From the NCBI GenBank assembly GCA_018806915.1, contig JAGKQI010000104.1:1426001-1490000 (forward strand): 64,000 nucleotides of DNA, given 5' to 3'. The translations under genes and the position numbers were made by a program. Positions 1-9,796 of this stretch are shown piece after piece (positions within the stretch are counted from its first letter, which is position 1; each line of letters starts with the position of its first letter). The notes beneath the pieces were generated by a model. The model was not told the DNA's origin. It saw only the letters and a program-made list of their open reading frames with translations, and ran no database searches. This stretch comes from Phytophthora colocasiae (taxonomy: Eukaryota > Oomycota > Peronosporomycetes > Peronosporales > Peronosporaceae).

Positions 1-466
1 GTTATTTTTTGTAAGTTGTTTCTGCGATAAACTTTTGAGGATCCCAATTTTCACATGCTTTATGATACACAGCGGCGTATTTATTTACGATGTATCATCT
101 ACCCAACCGAGTGTACTACGAGCAAATGGCCGATATGGACGAAAAGCGGCTTTACGCGGCTCTCTTTAACGTCCTCCTCTATGCTGGTCTGCAATTAGCG
201 TCGCTTGTGGCGATAAACGTTGTACTCTGGCACAGATTGCAGATTTCTGTATTCCGTCAATTGGCGTTTGCTCTCGATAAGCAGTGGGCCAAAGTTCAAG
301 GCTGGTTTATTATGTGGGTAGTCTATAACGTGCAGGCTTCCTTGCAACATTTCGGTAAGTAGTGTAGAGTATTTTGACGAAGTGCTAATTTACTGCTACT
401 AACTTCGTGACGTTAGGGTCAGACTACACGTTTAAATTTAAGTGGCTGCAAAAACCTTCTGGCTAA
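1..466 (+). CDS. multi-pass membrane protein, 3' end of gene (partial)
   Basis: This is the C-terminal part of a putative transmembrane protein that starts before the window. Exons read as 1-10, 73-354 and 417-466, with two 62-base GT-AG introns (11-72, 355-416) and a TAA at 464-466. The frame runs ...VIF, then AYLFTMYHLPNRVYY, then hydrophobic helices, and ends YTFKFKWLQKPSG. I recall this as a Phytophthora-type multi-pass membrane protein family of unknown function with the conserved ends LPNRVYY and YTFKFKW. A close copy of the same exon lies at 12372-12664 in reverse orientation. The exon structure here is intact, so this orientation is taken as ancestral. Function unknown. Confidence 0.7.
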
Positions 467-584
467 CCAGGATCAAGGCTACGAGAAGATAGCATTATAT
501 AACGATGATTTATTGTCATCGTTTAGTTGAAGCTAACATATAGATAACTGGACATGAAGATATACTGAAAACATAAGTTCTCGC

Positions 585-1243
585 GTGTCCATGAATGCGT
601 TCATGGTGCCGGTCGCTAAGGTGGTGAGGCTTTATAGGGCCACGCAGGTGGAGCTTCAAGGGGAGTACTCGACACAGCGTGTTCAGGCTCTGTTTAACTA
701 CCACGACTGCGTCACCACCCTTCGTGTGTTGCTCGTTCTGGTTGGGATGCCCGTACCGTGCTTCCTGCTCATCACGATTGTGGACTCAGTGCCGCTACGA
801 CCCATAGTGAAGGGATCCACAGCAGTCTCCTCTTCTTCATACGAGCGCTCGTGTGTTTCTGGATTGCTAGTATCGCGGCATACTGGCAGTTCAAGCACAC
901 GGTTCCTCCTGCGCCTCTGACCAATGTTAAGATTGTCGTTTATGGAGCCATCATAGCTGTTATTACTATCACTGTCATGTACTCACTCACACTGGCAATC
1001 GGCTACCCACTTCCTTTCGGTATCGTGACTGTCTCGCCCGCGTGGACCTGCCTGTTATTGACACCTTTTGTTTCGTGGATGAACAACGCTCGGAAAGATC
1101 CGATACTGCGGCCGATGTTGATTAATCTGCTGAAAATCATGGGCTGTCAACAATCGCTGGTTTTCATTTATCCAACATATTTCTACCTTTTCACAACGAT
1201 CCCTGACAGCGGAAAGACAGCATTTTCTACATGTCACAGGTAA
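585..1243 (+). pseudogene. tandem paralogue of the membrane protein family, 5' half, broken
   Basis: A second copy of the membrane protein family starts 118 bases after the first ends. From the ATG at 585 it reads MSMNAFMVPVAKVVRLYRA and a first hydrophobic helix. At about 813-818 the frame shifts by one base and continues in frame 758-1243 with several helices, for example FIRALVCFWIASIAAYWQF and YPTYFYLFTTIPDSGKTAF. A donor-like GTAAGA follows at about 1241. The rest of the protein is found beyond the transposon nest from about 11690. The frameshift, the insertion and an inverted 3' segment make it a pseudogene. The N-terminal to C-terminal order matches the family, so the two halves very likely belong to one disrupted gene. 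Confidence 0.7.
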
Positions 1244-1249
1244 GAATTG

Positions 1250-1342
1250 CAAACGAATTATGACTAGCTGAACCTATATTTAGCACAGAATCTAATCGTT
1301 CTCTGTCTGATGCAGCGTCTTCGTCGATCAATTGCAGCTTTT
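1250..1342 (-). pseudogene. DDE_1 (pogo-like) transposase fragment, C-terminal piece
   Basis: On the minus strand this piece reads EKLQLIDEDAASDRERLD and continues, across the Tc1-like insertion at 1346-2924, from the reading frame at 2928-3255 that ends KAADAVAEQL. Removing the insertion joins the two in frame. It is the tail of a DDE_1 superfamily transposase that was inserted in the membrane protein gene before the other two elements arrived. The outer end of the element, somewhere between 1241 and about 1262, could not be defined. Confidence 0.5.
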
Positions 1343-1387
1343 CTACACCTTTGCCCGTCCAGTTTGAGACTGTTTCCAAGCAAATAG
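1343..1387. repeat. left TIR of the Tc1-like element
   Basis: The first 27 bases (1343-1369) are an exact reverse complement of 2901-2927. Similarity then drops but GTTTCCAAGCAAA on this side still pairs with the copy starting near 2886. The TA at 1344-1345 is the target duplication. Confidence 0.85.
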
Positions 1388-2924
1388 GGATGAACAATTT
1401 TGGGGTAAATGACCGCGGTAGTTTGGGTAGTACCACTATCAAATTTGTCGAGCAAACATGGAAATACTGCAACCAGTTTGGGACTTCAACGCGCCAAACA
1501 ACAACTGAGCGGATAGTTTGGTTGGCCTGCATGAGTTCCCGCCTTTTCCTGCCGAGGTTTTCGCGCCTGAAGCATGCTTCTCTCCTCGGACACGCGCCAA
1601 GGTCGGCTAGTCCAGCGATCATTCCAAATCTTCTCCGGACGACGCAGATGCCTTCTCAAGCCCGCCTCCCCAGACATACTGTTGCTGAGAAGCAGCGCGT
1701 CCTCGATGCTCACAGAGCAGGCCGAGCTGACTGGCTAATGGTAGCAGCTAGCAATGGGTTTCCCCGCTCTACAGCGTACGCTCTTGTCGCTCGCGGACGA
1801 GCTGATAACAAGCAACGTGGTGGAGCACGCAGGTCGGTGACGAAAGTGACCCCGGCAATCAAGCAAGCCCTTGAAACTTATCTTGATGACAACTGCACGT
1901 ACACCTTGGAGACTATGAAAAAGATGCTAATCGCTGATGGGCACGTGGAGCTATCAACATCTACGATAAGTCGTCAGCTCTTGGGAATGCTGTATACTGT
2001 TAAGCAGCCTCGTGTAGTACCGATGACGTGCAACAACACCACGAACAAAACGAAGCGTCAGGTGTTCGCAAAGCGGCTGAAGAAGCACCAACGTAAGGGC
2101 GACTGTATTGTATACTTTGATGAAACGAACTCCAACGTGTATTGCAAGAGAGGACGTGGGCGTGCCAAGCGTGGTGATCGCGCAACGGTGACGATGGTGC
2201 CGTCTAAGGGACCCAATCTCCAGATTCAGTGTGCTGTCAATTCAACAATGGGTGTTGTTCTTTACCAACTCCAAAGGGGCAGCATCAAGATGGAGGAAAA
2301 TGCTGAATTTGTCGAAGAGATATACAAAGCCGTGAAAGCGTCTCCCGTGTTTACCCAGAACTATCAAGGAAAGAAGGTGGTTATTGTTCTTGATAATGCT
2401 CCAGCGCACCGACAGACAGAAGAGCGAATAAATGAGCACGACGACATGGTTCTGCTTCGTCTCGCACCGTACTCGCCCATGTGCAACCCGATCGAGAATT
2501 GTTTTAGTGTCCTCAAGTCGCACATTAAAGAACACCTTGCGCTACATCGCGAGGCGATTTGTGATCGCTCGAACATGGTCGACGAAGGTGGTGCTCAGTT
2601 GACAATCTCAGAGCGTCAAATGCGTTTCCTCGAGCGCGCAGCCAAGGCAAGCATGAAGTATGTGACACCGACTTTGGTAGCTCAAATGGAGTTGCATGCC
2701 CGTGACGCTGTGAATGCTGCCGAGGGCATGGAGGACATGTGCTACGGAGAGTAAAAGCTCACTTGTCGCCGCGACCGTCCCGCTTGGTTGCGGTATTTCT
2801 AAGTTTGCTTGATGATTTCGCTCGTTATTTTTCAGTACCACTCTTTTTCTTCGTAAAATTCAGTGTTATTACCGCGCCTGTCCACTTTGCTTGAAAGTAT
2901 TCTCAAACTGGACGGGCAAAGGTG
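1346..2924 (+). mobile_element. Tc1/mariner (IS630-like) DNA transposon, structurally intact
   Basis: The element has terminal inverted repeats starting CACCTTTGCCCGTCC on the left and ending GGACGGGCAAAGGTG on the right. Identity is perfect over the first 24 bases and continues imperfectly to about 40. It is flanked by TA at 1344-1345 and 2925-2926, the target duplication expected of the Tc1/mariner superfamily. It carries one transposase ORF (1648-2754) without visible breaks. It sits inside the C-terminal region of an older DDE_1 transposase fragment, so it is younger than that fragment. Length 1,579 bp. Confidence 0.9.
1648..2754 (+). CDS. Tc1/mariner-IS630-like transposase
   Basis: This 368-residue DDE transposase would cut and paste its own element. 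The N-terminal 110 residues form a helix-turn-helix-like region (TVAEKQRVLDAHRAG, then FPRSTAYALV). The catalytic core shows FDETNSN (first Asp), VLDNAPAHR (second Asp in the LDNAxxH motif) and YSPMCNPIEN (final Glu), with about 33 residues between the last two. The start was chosen at MPSQARLPRH because it gives a usual family length. The frame is open further upstream, with in-frame ATGs at 1390 and 1531, but that stretch overlaps the left TIR region and looks non-coding. No frameshift or stop is visible, so the protein could be functional. Confidence 0.85.
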   Translation: MPSQARLPRHTVAEKQRVLDAHRAGRADWLMVAASNGFPRSTAYALVARGRADNKQRGGARRSVTKVTPAIKQALETYLDDNCTYTLETMKKMLIADGHVELSTSTISRQLLGMLYTVKQPRVVPMTCNNTTNKTKRQVFAKRLKKHQRKGDCIVYFDETNSNVYCKRGRGRAKRGDRATVTMVPSKGPNLQIQCAVNSTMGVVLYQLQRGSIKMEENAEFVEEIYKAVKASPVFTQNYQGKKVVIVLDNAPAHRQTEERINEHDDMVLLRLAPYSPMCNPIENCFSVLKSHIKEHLALHREAICDRSNMVDEGGAQLTISERQMRFLERAAKASMKYVTPTLVAQMELHARDAVNAAEGMEDMCYGE

Positions 2925-2927
2925 TAG
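2884..2927. repeat. right TIR of the Tc1-like element
   Basis: Reverse complement of the left TIR, exact over 2901-2927. The TA target duplication is at 2925-2926. Confidence 0.85.
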
Positions 2928-3255
2928 TTGTTCGGCCACAGCATCAGCTGCCTTGATGTTATCAGGTTTAGCAACAGACTCGGCTAGAATTCCTTTAAAC
3001 CCGTTGCTGATGGTTGATGAGCTCAAATCGCGCCATGCGTCAACAGTCCACTCCACAATGTCAGTTCTACCAGGGGCCGTTATGCGCTGTCTTTCATTGT
3101 CACGGATCTGGTCCCCCAGCCAGGAAATCCATCGTAGCTGTAGGCGGCGTTTCAGTGGGCGATTCCACGCAACATCTGCCGGTTGGCACACTCCAGTATG
3201 CCCTGGTGGCACTTTGAGCAGGTGAACGTTGATTTTGGCCGCATAAGAAACCACC
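2928..3255 (-). pseudogene. DDE_1 (pogo-like) transposase fragment, core
   Basis: The minus-strand frame reads HLLKVPPGHTGVCQPADVAW, followed by NRPLKRRLQLRW and ending KAADAVAEQL. The QPADVAWNRPLK block is the region of the third catalytic Asp in DDE_1 superfamily transposases (pogo, Tigger, jerky type). The fragment is cut on its left by the Tc1-like element and on its right by the 5' LTR of the Gypsy element. Its continuation, with the LLLLLDDFSGHW catalytic block, is found beyond the 3' LTR. It is a remnant with no intact ORF. Confidence 0.65.
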
Positions 3256-3260
3256 TCATC
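3256..3260 (+). repeat. Gypsy target-site duplication, left (TCATC)
   Basis: TCATC precedes the 5' LTR and is repeated at 11490-11494 after the 3' LTR. This gives a five-base duplication as expected for LTR retroelement integration. Confidence 0.9.
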
Positions 3261-3576
3261 TGTAACGGGGTTACATTGAAGAGTGACTTTAGTCACTCTT
3301 CCGAAGTGGATACATTTGGTGTGTCACACATCATGGTGACACGTGGCAGGTGGCTCCGCAGCCACCTATCACCTTCTATATAGGTTACACTATAGATATC
3401 TTTTAGTTTGTATTGCAGGCCAAGCTAACAAGTATCTATAATATATTCAGTCTTAAATCTACCTAATCTTTAGTTAGTCTCCCCAAGTCTTTGGGGACCG
3501 AGTGAACTGCCGTTCACTAGGAGTTTGTATACTCCAAGCCTTCCTCTGTGTGAAGTGCTGTGTGACCCCCGTCACA
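3261..3576 (+). repeat. 5' LTR of the Gypsy element
   Basis: 316 bp, starts TGTAAC and ends GTCACA. I compared it base by base with 11174-11489 and saw no difference. Confidence 0.95.
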
Positions 3577-3578
3577 CT

Positions 3579-3596
3579 TGGTAGCACTTGTAGTCA
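3579..3596 (+). other. candidate primer binding site
   Basis: TGGTAGCACTTG begins two bases after the 5' LTR. A PBS pairs with the 3' end of a tRNA and so starts TGG. The tRNA was not identified. Confidence 0.45.
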
Positions 3597-3660
3597 ATCC
3601 TACGCCTACGCGGGTAGATTGATTACCTGAATCCTCTGTGGCCAGAAGTAGTTGGCCATC

Positions 3661-4651
3661 ATGGATCGAAGTGAGTTTCCTCACTTGACCGACTCTCAGT
3701 TTGAGTCGGTCCGGAAGATGGCGGGCATCTTTGGGATGGATGCCTTCCGGAGCTTGGCGGCGGCGACGCCGGCCGAGCAGGTCGAACGCGTGGCGGCGTT
3801 CGACATGTACGAACGTGGGCTCATTGAGCACGTTCGAGGCTCCTGTGGTTGAACCGAGGCCGGTTCAGCCCAAGCCTTTAAGACTCAAGGTTCTTCCCTA
3901 TGAAGGGAAAGAAGGTGAAAACCTTCACTTCTGGATCCGAGAAGTTGAGCTCGCCATGGAGGCGGCTCTCTCGGTGGAGCGACTTCGGGTCGCTTTCGCG
4001 CTGTCTAACCTCGGGGGTCGAGCGAAGACATGGGCGTACACGCGCGAAGCGACGTCGCCTGGATGTTTTACATCCTGGGCCCAGCTGTGCGAACAGCTTC
4101 GGGCCGCATTCCTCCCGGCGAACTATGAGTATCGCCAGCGGTCACGCTTCCTAGCCTGCAAGCAAGGGAAACGTGACCTGCACGAGTACATCCAAGAGAT
4201 GCGTGTTCTCGCGGCATCTCTGGTAGGAAACCCCCTACCTGAACACATCCAAGTAACTGTGTTCATGGACGGCTTAAGAGTAAGCCCGGCCCGCACGCAA
4301 CTGTTCCGCGTGCAGGTCAACACGATGGAGGAGGCGATTCAAGTCGCGCTCCAGGAGGAGTACAGCCATACACAGGCTCAGACTCCTGCCTCTACGTGGC
4401 AAGGCCACAGCGGGCCGACGACGGCGTCGGCCAGTGCTCCTGGGAATGGAGCAGGCTCGGGACCAGCCCCTATGGACTTGGGGCTCGCCGAGCAGAAACG
4501 CATCCGCTGTTTCGAGTGCGGGCGTTTCGGACACTTCGCACGTGTCTGCCCCTCTGGGGGGCAATGGAAGAGGTCTTCCAAGCCTCAGGGCTCTAAGGGC
4601 CGCTGGAAGAAGCCGGCGCCCAAGAGTCAGGGGAACTCCGGGGACCAGTAG
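3661..4651 (+). pseudogene. Gypsy gag, frameshifted
   Basis: The gag starts at the ATG at 3661 (MDRSEFPHLTDSQF). About 60 codons on, near 3830-3852, the frame moves and continues to 4651. The second part has the retrotransposon capsid signature (WIREVELAMEAAL, WAQLCEQLRAAFLP, QGKRDLHEYIQEMRVLA) and a CCHC zinc knuckle, CFECGRFGHFARVC, close to the C-terminus. The capsid would package the RNA in cytoplasmic particles. The shift separates the N-terminal region from the capsid, so the copy is probably non-functional unless frameshifting occurs there. Confidence 0.8.
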
Positions 4652-4759
4652 GGGCGGGGCGCCCTACTGGGGAAACACTAAGTCCCCATGCGGGTGGTGC
4701 GGTAGGCACACGCAGTGGAGACTTAGCCCCAGAGAGTCTTGGGACTCTCAAAGCGGAGA

Positions 4760-5249
4760 GGGAAGCGGTGGGCTGCTGGTGGTACACGCGAGTGTACGGG
4801 GGTTTAACAACCCCTTTAGAGTCTTGATAGACTCTGGGGCGAGCAAGAACTTTGCTCGCCGACAAACTGTCGCAAGGAATCGCGGCAAGTTTGAGGACGC
4901 TCTACGTGAGAGCGAGGGAAGTGGGCTAGTCGCCGTACGACTAGCCGATGGTACGGTGGTGGAAGTACCAAAGGTCCAGGTGGACCTGGCTGTGAAGTTT
5001 GAGGACTTCGACAGCGTGGAGTCGTTCATTGTCCTCGAGATGGACAAGTACGACTTGATCCTAGGGATGCCGTGGCTTGAGAAGCACGAGCCCTGGATCG
5101 ATTGGCGCGGCAAAGCCATTGGGGCTAGCCGGCCTGCAGTCTCTGACAGAGCTTTGGTGAGTCATGTTCCCACCTCTGTCAGGACTAAGGGCGTTCGCTG
5201 GAACCGCCAGGACGCGGCAGCGTCCGAGGAGTATTTGGGGCTGGTGTAG
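4760..5249 (+). pseudogene. Gypsy aspartic protease region
   Basis: This frame is +1 relative to gag and overlaps its 3' end. It reads LLVVHASVRGFNNPFRVLID followed by SGAS, giving the retropepsin active site DSGAS, then later LILGMPWLEKHEPWIDW, a typical second block of Gypsy proteases. It ends at a TAG at 5247-5249. The reverse transcriptase lies downstream in the same frame, with a second stop near 5400, so protease and polymerase are disconnected in this copy. Confidence 0.75.
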
Positions 5250-5444
5250 TCGGTGCTACATCGCCCCACACGAGAAGTGATCGTGGGCCATGGATGGCCG
5301 GGGCAACGGGCGGAGGCCCTTGCCCTACGTGTGGGTCTGCAACGACAGCAGGGCCTCACGCACGAAGTCGCAGTGACGTACAGGCTGCGACTGTGGTAGT
5401 GCCCTGAGAGCACTAACCAGGTGGGTAACTTAGGTCCACAAGCG

Positions 5445-5790
5445 GATCAAAGAGTTCCGCAGGAAGCCAAGATGGCTCGCGATGCCGAAGTAGTGGCATC
5501 GCCAGGCGTACGAGAAGTAGTTCGACGCCAGGTCGCTCAGACCATAACTGATGCGGGTAACAGAGTTCCGCATGGAGCCACGAGGGCTCGTGATGCCGAA
5601 GTAGTGGCATCACCAGGCGTGAGAGAAGTAGTTCCACGCAAGGTCGCTCAGACCATAACTGATCAGGAAGACACCAAGGGTGCTTCCGATGCGGGTAACG
5701 CAGTTCCGCACGGAGCCATGAGGGCTCGTGATGCCATCGTAGTGGCATCACCTGGCGTGGGTAAGTTAACTCCACGCCATGGTCGTAAGC
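5445..5790 (+). repeat. three tandem repeats of about 120 bp between protease and RT
   Basis: Three successive units start near 5446, 5563 and 5696. Each encodes a variant of VPHGATRARDAEVVASPGVR, with the first and second also sharing QVAQTITD or KVAQTITD. Unit length varies because the second holds a short extra stretch. They lie in the linker between the protease and the reverse transcriptase. Confidence 0.8.
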
Positions 5791-7804
5791 CGGGGTTGGT
5801 AGAATACCATCCCGAAGAAGTCCACGAGGACTTGGGGCAGGAGCTAAAGGCTCCTAGGTCACAGCCGGTCGAAGAATGCTATCACATCTTCGACGGCGTG
5901 ACCGGGCATCGCGTGAAGGCGGGGGCCATCGAGTTGGCACCCCTGCCTGAGGTATCAGAGCTATTGAACCTCGAGGAAGTCGCGATGGATGACTTCCTGG
6001 CCGAGTTGAAGGCCGGGGAGATATCGGAGATGGTTCTCCTAAGGCCGGAGCCCACTCCAGAGGAGTTGAACTCCTCCTCAGTGATGGACGAAGACGTCCT
6101 GGAGGAGTTCCGGAAGCAGCGTGCGTCGCGCACGGGCTCCGAGATTCTGAAGAATCCGAAGGATCCGTTGTATCCTTTAGTGAAGGAGTTTGAGGACGTG
6201 GTGTCTAAGGACCCACCCTCAAAGCTCCCACCAGACCGAGGGATCAGGCACGAGATTGATCTCGTGCCAGGCACAAAGTATTGTGTCACGCGTCAATGGC
6301 CCCTGCCCCGAGAGCAGAGCGACGTCATTGACGCGTTCTTCGCCGCTAAGGCGAAAGCGGGAATGGTGCGGGAATCGAAGTCCCCGCACTCGACGCCAAC
6401 CTTCTGCGTTCGCAAGCCGAACGGGAAGTGGCGTCTGGTTCATGCTTACAACAAGCTGAACAGCGCGACTGTGCCAGCACAGACGCCGATCCTCGCAAGG
6501 ATGTGTTGTTGAACAACATGGCCGGCTGCACGCTGTATAGCGCGCTGGATCTGGTGGATGGATATTACCAGATCCTGATGCGGGAGTGTGATATCCCGCT
6601 CACGGCCGTGAGCACGCCGAGCGGTATGCTCTGGGAGTGGCTGGTAATGCCACAAGGTCTATCCAACGCACCAGCGACCTTCAATCGCTTGGTCACACAG
6701 TTGTTTAGACCTTTGCGTGCGTTCACGCAGACGTACTTTGACGATATATTCGTCCATAGCCGTGCCGAGGGAGGCAAGACGGCTATAGAGGTGCATCGAG
6801 AGCACCTCCGTCGAGTGTTTGAGGTCATGAGAGCTAACAAGCTCTATGCCAACATCGACAAGTGCGTCTTCGCAGCTGAGGAGATTAAGGTCCTCGGCTG
6901 CTTCGTCAGCAGCGTCGGGGTTCGAGCGGATCCTGACAAGGTCAAAGCCATTGCGGCATGGCCTGTTCCTCGGTCACAGAAGGACCTGAGGAAGTGGTTG
7001 GGCTTAGCCAACTACTTGCACAAGTACAGTGCTGGCTATGCGGGACTCGCAAAGCCTTTGTCGGACCTTCTGAAGAAGGAGGCCGAGTGGTGCTGGGAGC
7101 GCCAGCACCAGGATGCTTTTGACAGCATCAAGGCGAGCTTGCAATGCGCGCCCGTCCTGGCGTTGCCGGACGATGCCAAGTCGTTTAGCGTTGTCTGTGA
7201 CGCTTCCGACTATGCAATTGGCTGTGCGCTATTGCAACAGGACGATGAGGGACGAGATAGGGTGATCTCGTTCCAGTCCAGGCAGCTGAAGGCTGCCGAA
7301 CGGAATTATCCCGTTCACGACAAGGAACTCTTGTCGATGAAGTATGCCCTTGTCAAGTTCAGGGTGCATCTTCTGGGCTCAAGGCCCTTTGTGGTCTATA
7401 CGGACCACGCGTCCTTGCGGACAGCCATCCATACGCCGCACTTATCGCAGCGGATGGCGCGTTGGCTGTCATTCTTCGCGGAGTATAACTTCCGCGTTGA
7501 ATACAAGCCTGGCAAGCTCAACACGCTTGCCGACGCTTTGTCGCGCAGGCCCGACTATGAGTTCGCTCATATTAGTCGGGCCACGACGGATCTTTACGAT
7601 CGAATACGCTTGGCGTATCGGGACGATGATACCCTCGCCCCTATTGTGCGGTATTTGTCCGCTGGCACAGATGCCAAGGTCGAATGGCTTACGCCTCGAC
7701 AGCGGGCACGGCTCCACCGCTATGAGTGGGCCGATGGCCTGCTCCACTATCGGGTGGAGCCGAGGATCCTCCGCGGGTCGTTGTTCCGAACGACGAGGAT
7801 CTGA
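5790..7804 (+). pseudogene. Gypsy reverse transcriptase and RNase H, frameshifted
   Basis: The N-terminal RT blocks (PLPREQSDVIDAFFAAKAKA, FCVRKPNGKWRLVHAYNKLN) are in frame 5421-6512. A frameshift of one base near 6490-6495 moves the reading to frame 6428-7804. That frame contains the catalytic YFDDIFVHS at about 6734, the LPDDAKSFSVVCDASDYAIG RNase H start and DHASLRTAIHTPHLSQRM, then the connection FRVEYKPGKLNTLADALSRR. A second frameshift near 7790-7804 separates the integrase. RT and RNase H copy the RNA into DNA. The shifts make this copy inactive in cis. Confidence 0.85.
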
Positions 7805-9717
7805 AGTATGATATACTTCACGAGGCACACGATGTGCCTTCGAGTGGCCACTTGGGCCGAGAGAAGACCTATCATGGGGTCTCTCTGATGTTTTAGTGGG
7901 CCCACATGTACAAGTGGGTGGCCAAGTACATCAAGACATGTGAAACATGTCAGCGCGTGAAGCCTGCGGGGCACGCGTCGGCTCCGCTGCAGAGCCTGCC
8001 AGTCCCACTGGACTGCTGGAAGTCGATGAGTCTCGACTTTGTCTTCGGCCTTCCGGCCGATGACCAGAAGAACACCGGCATTGTGGTGTTTGTATGCCGG
8101 TTGAGCAAGATGGTGCATCTTGCTCCGGTCTCTGAGACCATTACCGGGGAACAAACTGCGAAGTTGTTCCTTGATAGCGTCTTCCGCTATCACGGGTTGC
8201 CTGAGACTGTTGTCTCTGACCGCGACCCGCGGTTTACCGCTGCGTTTTGGAAAACGCTGTTCCAATTGCTTGGAACACGGTTGACGATGTCAACAGCGGA
8301 CCATCCGCAGACCGATGATCAGACTGAGCGCGTCAACCGAGTGGTTGAGGACGTGCTGCGCAGTGTTTGCGCTGAGGCGCCGCGCTCTTGGTCAGCGCAG
8401 CTGCCTATGGTTGAGTTTGCACTCAACAACGCGGTACACGCGTCAACGGGGTTCACGCCGTTCTACTTGAACGGGCTTCGGAACCCCCAGGTGCCGCTCA
8501 CACTGGGTGGGGGCACCGCGGCTTCGAGAGTAAGTGGGGGAGAGGCTCGGAAAGAGCTTTCCTCCCAGGTTTCCGGTGTGGAACCAGCCGCGTTGCGGAA
8601 GAAGTTGTCGACATTTGTCGGCAACAGGCTGAATGTGATCAGCCGGGTGCGAGATGCAATGGCACTCGCACAGGACAAGCAAAAGGAGTACTCAGACCAA
8701 CATGGGAGAGGAAACTTAAGTGTATTTAATGTGGGGGACTTAGTGCTACTCGACACTAGGAACCTACCTCTTAACACTGTTAGCTCCACGGTGAGCAACA
8801 AGTTGAAGCATCGCTTCATTGGACCCTTCAAGGTCCTGAGTAGGCACGGCGCTGCCTACACGATCGACTTGCCTAAGTCGATGACGACCCACCCGACGTT
8901 TTATGTGGGTCGTCTGAAGCGGTACCATGACCCTCAGGGTCATGCGGCCCCTCAAGAGGTTGAAGGCGGCCGCGAGGAGGAGAGTGAACCTCCTCGACGC
9001 GAGGTTGAGCGTCAGGCGCAGAGCGCCCCAGGTAATATGGAGTTTGGTGACTCCCAGGGGCGAAGCCGTACCCCGGCGGAAGGTACGAGCGGTGTGGATA
9101 CACCGAGGGGCCAAAGGAGTAGGCCCCTAGGCGAGAGTCGAACGACGACTGGGAGTACGCGTACGGTTGCGACTCCCGGCGAGACATCGTCGCCTGAAGG
9201 TCGTAGACCTCTTGACGAAGAGAGTCAAGTGCCCGCGAAGGGGCACTACGGTCTACACGACCATGAAGATCCTGCATCGCGAGACGCAGGTCTTCCAACT
9301 GGCGCAAGACACCAGGCAGGTCGGCTGCAGGGGCAGCTTGGCCGCCATGCTCAAGACCAAGAGCACCCTCAAGCGCAAGGACACGCGCTCGGAGGAGACG
9401 GATCTCCTCCTGTTGCTCAGCAACAAGTTGGTCAAGAGGCCCAGTCGAAGGCCTCTGAGTCCCCAACGTCGGGGACGGCTCGAAAGAGCAGTCGAGCGAG
9501 GCCTCCTCCGGCTTTGCTTGACCGGAACGGAGAACGCCACTACCATGTGGAGCGGGTTCTCCAGGAGCGGCGTCGCGGTGGGAAGCGCCAGCTCCGAGTG
9601 AAGTGGCGCGGGTACCCTGCGTCGCAGACTACCTGGGAGCCGATTGAGCGGCTCCAGGTTGACTGCCCGAAGGCTGTCGCGTGCTGGGAAGAGGCACGTC
9701 GGCTGCCTCGTAAGTAG
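7805..9717 (+). pseudogene. Gypsy integrase with C-terminal chromodomain
   Basis: The HHCC zinc region spans HEAHDVPSSGHLGREKTYHG and CETCQRVK. A TAG at about 7894 stands where the usual FYW of this block would be, so the zinc region and catalytic core are separated. From 7906 the frame is open for 603 codons: catalytic SLDFVFGLP, VVSDRDPRF and QTDDQTERVNR give the D-D-E triad, followed by FNVGDLVLLDTRN and a long charged linker. The C-terminus (about 9532-9690) is a chromodomain, HYHVERVLQERRRGGKRQLR then VKWRGYPASQTTWEP, which would direct integration to marked chromatin. Confidence 0.85.
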
Positions 9718-9796
9718 TCCGCGGCTTCTTAGCCGCTGAACGGGGTTGGGACACAGGCGTATGTGTTCCATACCCGCGCTCATTGTGAGCGCTGGA

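Noticed and set aside
9253..9783. 176-codon minus-strand frame over the chromodomain
   Set aside because: Antisense of the well-supported chromodomain; Arg/Leu-rich composition typical of a shadow frame.
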